A DNA stretch of 51,417 bases from Malikia sp. (GCF_028687635.1 NZ_JAQTZS010000019.1:1-51417); one strand, 5' to 3'. Numbered from the stretch's first letter, positions 8,682 through 16,951 are shown. The notes: generated by a model not told the origin, from the letters alone. Translations and numbers: made by a program.

Positions 8682-9458
8682 TCATGCGACCGATGTGACC
8701 GGCAGCGCCACCCACTGCCCGGCCAGGGCGTGGATCGCGATCCGGTGGTCGAACACCTGTTCCAGCGCGCGCTGCGTCGCCGCTTCGTCGCAAGCTCCGT
8801 GGTGGGCAATCCGGCCCCGGTCCATCACGACCAGGTCGTCGGCATGCAGCGCGATCGAGATCTCGTGCAGCACGCTGACCACGGTGCGACCGGCAGAGAC
8901 CAGCTCGCGCACCAGCAGCAGCCAGTCGGCCTGGTGTGGCGGGTCGAGGTTGGCCAGCGGCTCATCCATCAGCAACAGCTGCGCCTCGACCGCCAGCGCA
9001 CGCGCCAGCAGCACGCGCTGGCGCTCGCCGCCCGACAGCGCGCCCAGCGGCCGGTCGCGCCAGTCCCAGGCCTGGGTCTGGCGCAGCGCACGCTCGACCG
9101 CCGCCTGGTCGGCGGGACTGGCCGGCGCCAGCCAGCCCTGGTGCGGCAATCGCCCCAGCATCGCGACGTCATGCACCGTCAGGTCCTCGGCCGCGACCTG
9201 GTTCTGGCCCAGCCAGGACAGCGCCCGCGCGCGTTCCTGACGCGGCCAGTCATGCAGCTCGCGTCCGAGCAGCTCGACCCGGCCGCTGCGGGGCAGCAAG
9301 CCGCCGATGGCTCGCAGCAGCGTCGACTTGCCGGCGCCGTTCGGACCGACGATGGAAGTCCAGGCCGAGGCGCGCAGCTCCAGATCGATGCCGTGCAGGA
9401 TGGGGCGCCCGCCCAGGCTAGCGCCCAGACTGCGGATCACGTAGGCCGGCGCGTTCAC
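8682..9458 (-). CDS. btuD: Corrinoid ABC transporter ATP-binding protein (BtuD/FecE type)
   Basis: The cytoplasmic ATPase of the vitamin B12 importer. In 258 residues it shows Walker [12 protein letters not shown] (about 38-48), a Q-loop, the signature LSGGERQRV, Walker [13 protein letters not shown] and the switch histidine in SVLHE. The start is a GTG at 9458 preceded by GGGAGGA and overlapping the btuC stop (GTGA); the only longer readings run inside btuC. It acts with the BtuC and BtuF homologues encoded immediately upstream. Siderophore transport is the alternative for such ATPases, but the B12 operon makes corrinoid the likely substrate. Confidence 0.93.
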   Translation of the reverse strand: MNAPAYVIRSLGASLGGRPILHGIDLELRASAWTSIVGPNGAGKSTLLRAIGGLLPRSGRVELLGRELHDWPRQERARALSWLGQNQVAAEDLTVHDVAMLGRLPHQGWLAPASPADQAAVERALRQTQAWDWRDRPLGALSGGERQRVLLARALAVEAQLLLMDEPLANLDPPHQADWLLLVRELVSAGRTVVSVLHEISIALHADDLVVMDRGRIAHHGACDEAATQRALEQVFDHRIAIHALAGQWVALPVTSVA

Positions 9459-10534
9459 GACAGTCCTCCCGCGCTGAGGCCGCTGCTGCGGCGGTGCATC
9501 AGCCAGAGCAGATAGCCGCCGCCCAGCGCCGCGGTGACGACACCAACGGGCAATTCCTGCGGCGCGATCACCCAGCGCGCCAGCAGGTCGGCCGCCTCCA
9601 GCAGCACGCCGCCCATCAGACTGGCCAGCCACATCAGCTGGCGGTGCGGCACCTTGACCACCGCGCGCACCAGGTGCGGCGCGGCCAGGCCGACGAAGGC
9701 GATCAGGCCGGTCTGCGCGACCGCGGTGCCGGTCGCCAGCGCCAGCGTGCCGACCAGCGCGGCACGCAGCGGCGCCAGCGGCAGGCCCAGGCTGTGCGCG
9801 GTCGCCTCGCCCAGGCTCAGGCCGTCGAGCACCCGCGCCAGGGACCAGGCAATGATCGAACACAGGCACCAGCAACCGAACATCAGCCCCCAGGCGGTCC
9901 AGCCGATGAAGCCGGTGGTGCCGAGCATGAAGGCCTGCATCGCCTGCAGCGATTCGGGCGAGAACAGCAGCACCAGCGAGGTCAGCGCGCCCAGTACCAC
10001 GCCGACGATCACGCCAGCCAGCAAGAGGCGCAAGGTGTGGCCGACGCCGCGCGCGAGCGCCAGCGTCAACATCACCGCGAGCACCGCGCCGGCAAAGGCC
10101 GCGCCGGTCAGACCCAGCCGCACCCAGAGACTGCCCGACAGCATGCTGAAGGAGGCGCCATTCATCATGCTGGCGCCCACCATGCCGGCGCCACCGCCAA
10201 CGGCGGCCAGCGCGATCGCGACACCCAGCGAGGCGCCCGAGGCGCTGCCCAGCAGGTAAGGATCGGCCAGCGGATTGCGAAACAGCCCCTGCGCCAACGC
10301 GCCAGCCAGGCCCAGCAGGCCGCCGGCGGCCCAGGCGCCCAGCGTGCGCGGCAGCCGGATCTCGGTCACGATCCGCCAGGCCATGTCGCGCTCGGCCGGA
10401 TCGGCGCCAGCGTCGAGCAACGGGCGCAGCAGGTTCTCGAAGCCGGCGCTGCCGACACAGGTACCCAGGGCGGCCAACGCCAGCCCGATGAACAGCAGCC
10501 CCCAGCCCAGCAGGGAAGCCTGGCGCAGGTTCAC
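9455..10534 (-). CDS. btuC: Corrinoid ABC transporter permease (FecCD/BtuC family)
   Basis: A 359-residue inner-membrane permease with about ten predicted helices. FecCD-family features include RLPRTLGAWAAGGLLGLAGALAQGLFRNPLADPYLLGSASGAS and the late FVGLAAPHLVRAVVKVPHRQLM coupling-helix region. The start is a GTG at 10534 overlapping the btuF stop (GTGA, 10531-10534), the same junction type as with btuD. An unusual stretch rich in Gly, Met, Ser and Asn follows the third helix (AVGGGAGMVGASMMNGASFS), longer than in the E. coli protein. Substrate is inferred from context. Confidence 0.93.
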   Translation of the reverse strand: MNLRQASLLGWGLLFIGLALAALGTCVGSAGFENLLRPLLDAGADPAERDMAWRIVTEIRLPRTLGAWAAGGLLGLAGALAQGLFRNPLADPYLLGSASGASLGVAIALAAVGGGAGMVGASMMNGASFSMLSGSLWVRLGLTGAAFAGAVLAVMLTLALARGVGHTLRLLLAGVIVGVVLGALTSLVLLFSPESLQAMQAFMLGTTGFIGWTAWGLMFGCWCLCSIIAWSLARVLDGLSLGEATAHSLGLPLAPLRAALVGTLALATGTAVAQTGLIAFVGLAAPHLVRAVVKVPHRQLMWLASLMGGVLLEAADLLARWVIAPQELPVGVVTAALGGGYLLWLMHRRSSGLSAGGLS

Positions 10535-11433
10535 GCCTTGCCCCCGGCGTTCTTGCCCTGGGGCTGATCGAACTTGACGGCGCCGGGCGCCTTCTCGGCC
10601 AGGCAGCGCGCCATCAGTCGCGCGCCGTCGGCCATGCGCGGCCCGGGACGCACCAGCACGTCGGATTCGGCGACCGGGAAAATGCAGACCCGGCCCTCGC
10701 GCACGGCGCGGATGTTCTGCCAGCCCGGACGCTGCATGAGGCCCTCGGCGTTGCGCTCGCCGATCATGATCACGTCCGGGTTGGCGCGCACGATGTACTC
10801 GGGATTGAGCTTGGGGAACGGCCCCAGGCTGGCCGGCAGGATGTTCTTCGCGCCCAGGCGCGCCAGGGTTTCGCCGATGAAGCTGGCCTCCCCCGCGCCA
10901 TAGGGGCCTCGGTTGACCTCGAAATACACCCGCACCTGGCGCACGCTGGGCGGCAGCGACTGCGCGGCGGCCGAGACGCCGGCGTCGATATGGCGCCAGA
11001 TCCGCTGCGCGTCCGGCACCTCCAGCACCTGGCCGATCTTGCCGAGCACACGCTGCACATCGGCATGCGTCTTGGGCTCCAGCGCCAGCACCGGAATGCC
11101 GAGCGCCACGAGTCGCTCGGCGGCACGCGACGAGGTTCCCGCCAGCACCAGATCTGGCCGCAGCGCGACGATGGCCTCGATATTGGGGTCGAGCCCGCCA
11201 CCGACGCGCGGCAGCTTGCTGAGGCTGGCCGGCCAGGTCGAATAGCGATCGACACCGACCAGACGCTGGCACTGGTCGAGCTGGCAGACCATCTCGGTCA
11301 GCGAAGGCAGGATGCTGACGATGCGCCGTGGCGACTTCGGCAGATTGACCGGGCGGCCACGATCGTCGGGCAGCGTCAGCGCCGAAGCCAGCGTGGCGCC
11401 GCAGCACAGCAGCAGGGACAGCAGGCGCTTCAT
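10531..11433 (-). CDS. btuF: Corrinoid ABC transporter periplasmic binding protein
   Basis: The 300-residue product begins with a signal peptide (MKRLLSLLLCCGATLASA) followed by a mature helical-backbone binding protein: RIVSILPSLTEMVCQL, GVDRYSTWPASL, EAIVALRPDLVLAG. The late IGERNAEGL and VLVRPGPRMADGARLMARCL segments match BtuF-like proteins. It delivers corrinoid from the periplasm to BtuCD. Its ATG overlaps the cobU stop by four bases. The C-terminal 20 residues are rich in Lys, Gly and Gln and are probably a disordered tail. Confidence 0.93.
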   Translation of the reverse strand: MKRLLSLLLCCGATLASALTLPDDRGRPVNLPKSPRRIVSILPSLTEMVCQLDQCQRLVGVDRYSTWPASLSKLPRVGGGLDPNIEAIVALRPDLVLAGTSSRAAERLVALGIPVLALEPKTHADVQRVLGKIGQVLEVPDAQRIWRHIDAGVSAAAQSLPPSVRQVRVYFEVNRGPYGAGEASFIGETLARLGAKNILPASLGPFPKLNPEYIVRANPDVIMIGERNAEGLMQRPGWQNIRAVREGRVCIFPVAESDVLVRPGPRMADGARLMARCLAEKAPGAVKFDQPQGKNAGGKA

Positions 11434-12002
11434 GCGGAGTCCTTCAGGGTCAGTGGCAGCCCGGCCGCCATCAGCGTGGCACGCGAGCAGGCGGCGGCAA
11501 CGGCCTGGTTCAGCCGACCCAGCGTATCGACGAAGGCACGCACCTCGCGCCCGAGCGGGATCACGCCGAGCCCGATTTCGTTGCCGACCAGCACGATTGG
11601 CCCTGGAGTGGCAACCATCGATTGCGTAAGTTTCATAATTTTCGATTCCAGCTCGTCACCCTGCAGGCCGGTGCCGGCAACCGGCAGCATCAGATTGGTC
11701 AGCCACAGCGTCAGGCAGTCGACCACCAGCAAGGTATCGGGCCGGCTGCGCTCAAGCAGGGTTTCGGCCAGCCGCAGCGGCTCCTCGATCGTCTCCAGCC
11801 CGGGCACCCGCTCGGCGCGGTCTATTCTGTGGCGCCGGATCCGCTCGCGCATCTCCTCGTCCCAGGGTTGGCCGGTCGCGACCAGCGCGGCCCGGTGCCC
11901 GGGCGACGACTCCAGCCAGGCGCGCGCCAGCAATTCGGCGCGCCGGGACTTGCCGCTTTTCTGGCCGCCCAGGATCAGCTCGCTGCGCGCGACATTCAGC
12001 AC
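11430..12002 (-). CDS. cobU: Adenosylcobinamide kinase / adenosylcobinamide-phosphate guanylyltransferase
   Basis: CobU phosphorylates adenosylcobinamide and then transfers GMP from GTP, giving adenosylcobinamide-GDP for CobS. The 190-residue product has the P-loop LILGGQKSGKSRRAE (about residues 9-23), VATGQPWDEEMRERIRRHR with the guanylylated-histidine region, DCLTLWLTNL, and VGNEIGLGVIP. The start is a GTG at 12002 with a strong AGGAGG site just upstream, overlapping the cobB stop by 7 bp; a longer reading runs into cobB. This bifunctional enzyme also lets the cell salvage cobinamide brought in by the Btu system. Confidence 0.95.
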   Translation of the reverse strand: MLNVARSELILGGQKSGKSRRAELLARAWLESSPGHRAALVATGQPWDEEMRERIRRHRIDRAERVPGLETIEEPLRLAETLLERSRPDTLLVVDCLTLWLTNLMLPVAGTGLQGDELESKIMKLTQSMVATPGPIVLVGNEIGLGVIPLGREVRAFVDTLGRLNQAVAAACSRATLMAAGLPLTLKDSA

Positions 12003-13333
12003 AGGGCCTCCTGCGGCAGGAACAGGCTGGCCGCCGCCTCGGGGCTGGACGGGAACCAGGCATGGAAATAACTGGCCCGGATCGATCCTTTTCCGTAGAC
12101 CGCCTCGCCCTTGTCCGGCACGACAGGCATGCCGGGGCGCGCGGTACGGGCGCATTCGGGTACATCGGTCACGGCGGTCGAATAGTGGAAAGTATGGCCG
12201 CGCAGCGTGCCCGCGCTCAACTCCAGTTGCTGCGGCCCCAGCCCCGCCAGGCGCTGCTGCATCGTCACAGAGCCAGGCAGCAGGCCCCACATCGGATGGG
12301 ACTCGCCTTCCTGGTGGACGATGGCATCGAACAGCGCCATCATGCCGCCGCACTCGGCCCAGACCGGCTTACCCGCCGCGACATGATCCGCCAGGCTCGC
12401 GCGCAAGCCCGAGTTGGCACCCAGCCGCTGGGCGTGCAGCTCCGGGTAGCCGCCCGGCAGCCAGACCGCATCGCACGGCGGCAGCGCGGCGTCAAGCAGT
12501 GGCGAAAAACAGACCAGCTCGGCACCGAGCGCGCGCAAGGTGTCGAGATTGGCCTGGTAAATGAAGCAGAACGCCGCATCGCGCGCGACCGCGATCTTGC
12601 GTCCCGCCAGCAGCTGCGGCAGCGGGGGCATCGGCTCTGGTGCGGCGAAATCGACCGCCCAGCGCTGCAACGCGACCTCGTCCATCCGGCCCAGCGGGGT
12701 TGCTGCCAGCGCGTCGGCGGCGGCATCGAGCCGCTCCATCGCATCGGCCAGCTCGGTCGCCACCGTCAAGCCCAGATGGCGCTCGGGCAGGGTCAGCGCC
12801 GGATTGCGCAGCAGCGCGCCCAGCCAGTGCTCCGCCACCACGCCCTGCTCCAGCATGCGGCCATGCCCCTCGCTGGCGACGCGATTGGCCAGCGCGCCGG
12901 CCCAGGGCAGCCCGGGCCGGTAATGCTGCAGCCCGAAGGCCAGCGCGGCAAAGGTGCCGGCCATGGCCGAGGCATCGATCACCGCCAGCACCGGCAGACC
13001 GAAGCGCTGCGCCAGGTCGGCGGCGCTCGGCTCGCCGTCGAACAGCCCCATCACGCCCTCGACGATGATCAGGTCCGACTCCCGCGCCGCCGCGTGCAGC
13101 CGGACGCGCACATCGGTCTCGCCCGTCATCCAGAGGTCGATCTGGTAGACCGGTTGGCCGCTGGCGAGCTGGTGCCAGAACGGATCGAGGAAATCCGGGC
13201 CGCACTTGAAGACCCGCACCCGCCGCCCCTGGCGCGCGTGCAGGCGCGCCAGCGCCGAGGTGATGGTGGTCTTGCCCTGGCCGGAGGCGGGGGCGGCGAC
13301 GAGGATGGCGGGGCAGCGGGGGGTTGACGTCAT
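11996..13333 (-). CDS. cobB: Cobyrinate a,c-diamide synthase
   Basis: CobB/CbiA amidates the a and c side chains of the corrin ring with glutamine and ATP. The 445-residue product has a P-loop PASGQGKTTITSAL (about 14-27), FKCGPDFLDPFWHQLASG, IVEGVMGLFDG, and a C-terminal amidotransferase domain with VWAECGGMMALFDA (catalytic Cys near residue 325) and HTFHYS. It is the first biosynthetic enzyme gene after btuB (27-bp gap) and the earliest pathway step encoded here, so corrin-ring genes must be elsewhere or absent. Confidence 0.96.
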   Translation of the reverse strand: MTSTPRCPAILVAAPASGQGKTTITSALARLHARQGRRVRVFKCGPDFLDPFWHQLASGQPVYQIDLWMTGETDVRVRLHAAARESDLIIVEGVMGLFDGEPSAADLAQRFGLPVLAVIDASAMAGTFAALAFGLQHYRPGLPWAGALANRVASEGHGRMLEQGVVAEHWLGALLRNPALTLPERHLGLTVATELADAMERLDAAADALAATPLGRMDEVALQRWAVDFAAPEPMPPLPQLLAGRKIAVARDAAFCFIYQANLDTLRALGAELVCFSPLLDAALPPCDAVWLPGGYPELHAQRLGANSGLRASLADHVAAGKPVWAECGGMMALFDAIVHQEGESHPMWGLLPGSVTMQQRLAGLGPQQLELSAGTLRGHTFHYSTAVTDVPECARTARPGMPVVPDKGEAVYGKGSIRASYFHAWFPSSPEAAASLFLPQEALC

Positions 13334-13360
13334 CGTTAAAGGCCTGGTGAGAGCAGCTTG

Positions 13361-15250
13361 TTACCTTGCCCAGGACAATGAGACAAAGGCATTACGCCCT
13401 GGCATGGAGTAGCCATTTGCCAGCACATAGTTCTTGTCGGTGACGTTGTTGATGCGTCCAAGCAGCGACAACTCCTTGCTCAGCTTCCAGGTTGCTCCCA
13501 AGTTCAGCAGAGCGTAACCACCGAGCGTGTCACGACCGGTAAAGTCCAGACTGTTGTCTTCGCGATCGCTGGCGAGCTTGAGTTCGCCGAACACCGTCAC
13601 ATCACCCAGACGATGACGCGCAGTCATGTTCAGGGTACCGCGAGCCACTCGTACCAGACGCTGGTTATCGGTCAATGGATCGCTGGAACGGCTGCGTGGA
13701 TCGGCATAGTCGTAGGAGATGGCGTAGTTGCTGTTGCCATGCTGCCTGTCAGCACTGATCGTCATGCCGCGCAATACGGCCATCGAACTCTGCGTGTTGG
13801 TCGCGGGCAGAATGAAACCATCGATCTCGTTGCGGTAAACCACCCCGGTAAAGTTCAGCCCCGCCGCACTGTACTTCAAGCCGATCTCTTTGGCGTGGTT
13901 CAGTTGCGGAGTCAATGTGGGGTTGCCATATCCTGGGTAGTAGAGCTGATTGAAGGTCGGTGCCTGGAAACTGGTTCCCACGCTCGCGATGGCCCTCAAA
14001 TTGCCCGACAACTTGTAGCCACCGGAAAGCGCCCAGTTATCGAATCCGCCAAACTGCGAACTGTCATCGTGCCGCAAAACCGCCAAGGCGTTCCAGTTGT
14101 TTCGGTTGAGCGCATAGGAAGCCACTGCGCTGTTGGTATCGCGATCCTTTACCGTATAGCTTGTCGTACTATCAACAGTTTCCGTTCGGTTTTCCAGAAC
14201 GAGCGACAGCAAATCCCTGCCGATGGCAATATCGTTCTGCCAGGTCGCCTGCTGGCGCTGGGTATTGAACTTGCTGCTGCTCCCCAGGAATCCATCCGCT
14301 ACCCGGTAGTAATGGCTGACGGCCTCTTCATCGACAGACGCGAGAGTCAGACTGGACTTCCAGACAGGCAGCCATTGCGCATCCCACTTCACATAAGTGT
14401 TATCCAGTTTGGGATAAGACCAGGAATCCGAGGTCAGGGGATTCAACTTCAGCGGGTTATCCAGACGAGGAGGCGCACCATCGAATTGATATTCGGATTC
14501 GCTGTGCATGAGACCCAGCGTCAGCATATGCTCCTTGCTCAGCTTGGCAGTCAGCTTGGCATCGAAACTCTCGGTCTTGAAGTGGTCATCATCTGGGTTG
14601 TATCCACCGGCAGCTGGATTACTCACCACACTGGTTCCTGTTCCCTGCTCGCGCGAAAGTCCCAGGCTGTAACCCAAGGCACCACTGCTGCCACGCAAGG
14701 AGGCATTGGCCTGCCGCTGGCCTGCGGTGCCGGCGCCCACGCCAGCACCCAGTTGTAATTCATCGGCTGGTTCGCGGGTGAATATCTGAATCACGCCACC
14801 CACGGCATCAGGTCCATACAAGGCCGACGCTGCGCCGCGCAGGATCTCGATACGTTCTATGCGATCGAGAGGAATGTTTTCCAGTGGCGCACCGCCCGAG
14901 GTCGCTGAACCGATACGGACACCATCGATCAGCACAACAGTCTGCGATGAGGCAGCACCGCGCAAAAACACGCCAGAAGAGGAACGATAACCTCCATTGG
15001 TTACCAACTGCACACCAGGCTGGAACGCCAGCAGCTCGCGCAGCGAACTCTGGCCACTGCGCTCGATCGCCTCCCGATCGATGATGCTGACATCCGCGAC
15101 CACATCGGTCAGCGGCTGCGCGACCCGGGTGGCCGTCACCACCACTTCCTTCAGTGGGGATTGCGCAAGCGCGGGCAATGCGGCGGCCAGCGCCAGGTTG
15201 AGCACGGCCAGGCGTGCAGGGGAACTGCAAACTTTCATGAGATGAAACAT
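13361..15250 (-). CDS. btuB: TonB-dependent outer-membrane cobalamin receptor
   Basis: A 629-residue outer-membrane receptor. The signal peptide ends near ALPALAQ (about residue 30), followed by a TonB-box-like KEVVVTATR, a plug domain (DVVADVSIIDREAIERSGQ, LRGAASSQTVVLIDGVRIG, IEILRGAASALYGPDAVGGVIQIFT) and a beta-barrel ending in aromatic FVSLSWAR. It imports B12 and other corrinoids with energy from TonB. ATG 15250 was chosen over ATG 15238 because GGTGAG lies at a suitable distance upstream and nothing similar precedes the second. A cobalamin riboswitch lies directly upstream, so B12 should repress this gene and probably the operon behind it. Barrel codon use is less GC-biased than the neighbours, common for surface receptors. 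Confidence 0.94.
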   Translation of the reverse strand: MFHLMKVCSSPARLAVLNLALAAALPALAQSPLKEVVVTATRVAQPLTDVVADVSIIDREAIERSGQSSLRELLAFQPGVQLVTNGGYRSSSGVFLRGAASSQTVVLIDGVRIGSATSGGAPLENIPLDRIERIEILRGAASALYGPDAVGGVIQIFTREPADELQLGAGVGAGTAGQRQANASLRGSSGALGYSLGLSREQGTGTSVVSNPAAGGYNPDDDHFKTESFDAKLTAKLSKEHMLTLGLMHSESEYQFDGAPPRLDNPLKLNPLTSDSWSYPKLDNTYVKWDAQWLPVWKSSLTLASVDEEAVSHYYRVADGFLGSSSKFNTQRQQATWQNDIAIGRDLLSLVLENRTETVDSTTSYTVKDRDTNSAVASYALNRNNWNALAVLRHDDSSQFGGFDNWALSGGYKLSGNLRAIASVGTSFQAPTFNQLYYPGYGNPTLTPQLNHAKEIGLKYSAAGLNFTGVVYRNEIDGFILPATNTQSSMAVLRGMTISADRQHGNSNYAISYDYADPRSRSSDPLTDNQRLVRVARGTLNMTARHRLGDVTVFGELKLASDREDNSLDFTGRDTLGGYALLNLGATWKLSKELSLLGRINNVTDKNYVLANGYSMPGRNAFVSLSWAR

Positions 15251-15295
15251 AGAAGGATGCCCTCACCGCCTTCCCCGACGGTGCATGGACGTCAC

Positions 15296-15315
15296 GGCCG
15301 CGCCTAGGCGCGGCC
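15296..15315 (-). promoter_or_regulatory. 20-bp perfect palindrome between riboswitch aptamer and btuB
   Basis: GGCCGCGCCTAGGCGCGGCC is fully self-complementary and lies just downstream (on the minus strand) of the riboswitch aptamer, before the btuB ribosome-binding region. It can form a very stable hairpin. No run of U follows, so it is not a standard intrinsic terminator. It may be part of the riboswitch expression platform, acting on translation or through a structural switch; that role is inference. Confidence 0.6.
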
Positions 15316-15526
15316 ACTTCGTTGGCCGGTATCCGGGCTGGCGGAGACAACCTTCATCGCCTTCCCAGGCGCCCGAGGCGCCCAGTGGCTGGGAGATGAA
15401 AGCGGAGCTGAAAAGCTCGTCCGCTTACCGTTGCGGGGGCAGCGCTGGTTAGGAGTCCGCCGTGCGGCATCATCCCCCCAGCTTCCCGTTGAACTGCCAC
15501 GCGAGAACCGCGCAGCGAGCACCAAC
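15316..15526 (-). ncRNA. Cobalamin (AdoCbl) riboswitch
   Basis: Reading the minus strand from about 15526, the leader has GGTGCTCGC at the 5' side, AACGGGAAGC, the core CTGCCCCCGCAACGGTAA, the B12 box AGCCACTGGGCGCC (around 15368-15385), CTGGGAAGGCGATGAAGG, and a closing GCCAGCCCGGATACCGGCC near 15321-15341. These elements, in this order, are the conserved core of the cobalamin riboswitch. It binds adenosylcobalamin and represses the downstream genes. The next gene is btuB, followed by 13 cobalamin genes in the same direction with short gaps or overlaps. Exact ends are approximate. Confidence 0.93.
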
Positions 15527-15533
15527 AGGCCAC

Positions 15534-15539
15534 ATTCTA
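15534..15539 (-). promoter_or_regulatory. Possible -10 element for the riboswitch/btuB transcript
   Basis: TAGAAT on the minus strand lies about 8 bp before the first recognisable riboswitch bases. No good -35 hexamer is seen at 16-18 bp, so this is tentative. Confidence 0.3.
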
Positions 15540-15574
15540 TCCACCACCACCCCACTCGGCCATAGAATTGGCGC

Positions 15575-15790
15575 ATGTCTTCTCAGTTCCAGATTGACCA
15601 GATCGCAGATCGCGTCGAGCGCTTGCTGTATCGGTACGCCGAGTTGCAGCAGCGCCATGCCGAACTTGCACGCGAACTCCAGCAAGCCCGGGAGCAGCGC
15701 GACGCGTTGAGCCAACGGCTGCAGACCGCCACGGTGCGGCTGGATGCGCTGCTGGAACAACTGCCACTTCCCGTTGGAGACGCCCAATGA
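15575..15790 (+). CDS. Small coiled-coil protein encoded ahead of zapA (ZapB-like / TIGR02449-type)
   Basis: A 71-residue protein, almost entirely predicted coiled coil (RVERLLYRYAELQQRHAELARELQQ and following heptads), rich in Glu, Gln, Arg and Leu. Such a short coiled-coil gene directly ahead of zapA is common in beta- and gammaproteobacteria and is thought to relate to cell division; no function is proven from sequence. Its stop overlaps the zapA start by four bases. No clear ribosome-binding site precedes the ATG, and a TAGAAT lies only 7 bp before it, so a leaderless transcript is conceivable. Confidence 0.8.
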   Translation: MSSQFQIDQIADRVERLLYRYAELQQRHAELARELQQAREQRDALSQRLQTATVRLDALLEQLPLPVGDAQ

Positions 15791-16098
15791 ACCCACGCCA
15801 CACGCCCCAGCTGCTCGAAGTCCAGATCATGGACCAGAGCTACACCCTCTCATGCCCGGAAACTGGCGAAGCCGCGTTGCAGGCTGCCGTCGCCAGGGTC
15901 GACGCCGCGATGTGCGCGATCCGCGACGCCGGCAAGATCAAGTCGCGCGACCGCATCGCGGTGCTGGCCTGTCTCAACATCGCACACGAGATCGAGCAGC
16001 AGCAGTCGGCACTGGACGAAACCGCACGCCAGCAGCGCCTGTCCGGCCTGATCGAGCGCCTGGACCAGACACTCACCACCGATGACGGCCTGTCCTGA
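15787..16098 (+). CDS. zapA: Cell division protein ZapA
   Basis: ZapA binds FtsZ and promotes bundling of Z-ring filaments. The 103-residue product has the family pattern: an N-terminal beta-rich part with LEVQIMDQSYTLSCPETGE, then VARVDAAMCAIRDAGKIKSRDRIAVLACLNIAHE (helix with the conserved basic and Leu/Ala positions), then a C-terminal coiled coil. It overlaps the preceding coiled-coil gene by four bases and is followed by 6S RNA, the conserved zapA-ssrS order. Confidence 0.92.
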   Translation: MNPRHTPQLLEVQIMDQSYTLSCPETGEAALQAAVARVDAAMCAIRDAGKIKSRDRIAVLACLNIAHEIEQQQSALDETARQQRLSGLIERLDQTLTTDDGLS

Positions 16099-16124
16099 GT
16101 TCGTTACCAGACCTTCGTTCCCGC

Positions 16125-16154
16125 TTGGCGCCAGACGCTTTTTGGCCTTACAAT
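16125..16154 (+). promoter_or_regulatory. Sigma-70-type promoter for 6S RNA
   Basis: TTGGCG (16125-16130) and TACAAT (16149-16154) are separated by 18 bp, placing transcription start near 16161, where the closing stem of the 6S RNA begins. Confidence 0.8.
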
Positions 16155-16160
16155 GAAGCT

Positions 16161-16335
16161 GTCTGTCGCCACTGTCGTGGCTTTATATTTCCTTGAACCA
16201 ATGCTCTCTGAGCCCGGGCTTGGTACATTGCGCGGCTGGTGCGAGCGTCTCGCGTCAGATGAACCCGAAGCTGCGTTGCCCTCGCCCCCCTGAACCCCTC
16301 CGTTCAGGATGACGGTCCGACTTGGCGGCAGACAC
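16161..16335 (+). ncRNA. ssrS: 6S RNA
   Basis: The region starts GTCTGTCGCCA (16161-16171), which pairs with TTGGCGGCAGAC at 16322-16333, closing a rod-like molecule of about 175 nt. Inside are the TCCTTGAACC segment after a T-rich bulge side and internal complementary stretches, as in betaproteobacterial 6S RNA. It lies directly after zapA with its own strong promoter, its usual location. 6S RNA mimics an open promoter and binds sigma-70 RNA polymerase in stationary phase. The ends are set from the stem and promoter and may be off by a few bases. Confidence 0.85.
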
Positions 16336-16573
16336 CCTCATTCGGCCCCAGCGCCCCCCACCCACCTGACTCGACGACGCCTTGGCATTCAGGCGGTCCG
16401 GTGGCCGTGCGGCCCAGTGCCGCACGCTGGAGTCACGCTCCAAGCCGGCAAAAAAACCCGTTTTTACCCAGTACCGGCTAGGAAAAGCCCCGCTTTGCGT
16501 TTAGGATTCGCACACCTGCTTGCAGCCCCGCTGCCCGCAAGCACAGAGTTCAACTTCCAGAAGGATTTGCTAT
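16336..16573. other. Intergenic leader upstream of the SWIB gene, no gene recognised
   Basis: No supportable reading frame is seen. The stretch contains a C-rich part, short runs of A and T around 16450-16470, and near its end an AGAAGGA ribosome-binding site for the next gene. A promoter for that gene probably lies here but no clear hexamer pair was found. Confidence 0.5.
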
Positions 16574-16894
16574 ATGGCAACTGCAAAGAAAGTCTCCACC
16601 AAGACTGCTGCTGCTCCGGCTGCCGCTCCGGCTCCTGCCGCCAAGCGCACCCCGAACGCCGCGTTCATGAAAGCCATGACGCCGAGCGCCGCTCTCGCAG
16701 CCATCGTGGGCGCTGCCGCACTGCCGCGCACCGAAGTCACCAAGAAGGTGTGGGAATACATCAAGAAGCACGACCTGCAAGACAGTGCCAACCGTCGCAA
16801 CATCAACGCTGACGACAAGCTCAAGGCCATCTTCAAGAAGCCCCAGGTTTCGATGTTCGAGATGACCAAGCTGATCAACGAACACCTGTCCTGA
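16574..16894 (+). CDS. SWIB/MDM2-domain protein
   Basis: A 106-residue protein with an Ala/Pro/Lys-rich N-terminal tail (residues 1-30, histone-H1-like) and a SWIB domain from about 33 to 105: TEVTKKVWEYIKKHDLQDSANRRNINADDKLKAIF and FEMTKLINEHL are diagnostic. SWIB domains were first known from eukaryotic chromatin remodelling factors; bacterial copies occur in Chlamydia and many Betaproteobacteria, with probable but unproven DNA- or chromatin-related roles. The ATG at 16574 follows AGAAGGA at good spacing, and an intrinsic terminator follows, so it is probably a single-gene unit. Confidence 0.9.
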   Translation: MATAKKVSTKTAAAPAAAPAPAAKRTPNAAFMKAMTPSAALAAIVGAAALPRTEVTKKVWEYIKKHDLQDSANRRNINADDKLKAIFKKPQVSMFEMTKLINEHLS

Positions 16895-16913
16895 TCCGCT
16901 GCGGCATTCCGTG

Positions 16914-16951
16914 AAAAACCGACCCGAGGGTAACACCTGGGTCGGTTTTTT
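16914..16951 (+). terminator. Intrinsic terminator after the SWIB gene
   Basis: AACCGACCC (16917-16925) pairs perfectly with GGGTCGGTT (16939-16947), followed by a run of T. The preceding A-run means it could also act on the minus strand for the converging MFS gene. Confidence 0.92.

Noticed and set aside
15296-15315. Palindrome as intrinsic terminator of the riboswitch
   Set aside because: No T-run follows on the transcribed strand, so it is listed only as a structural regulatory element.
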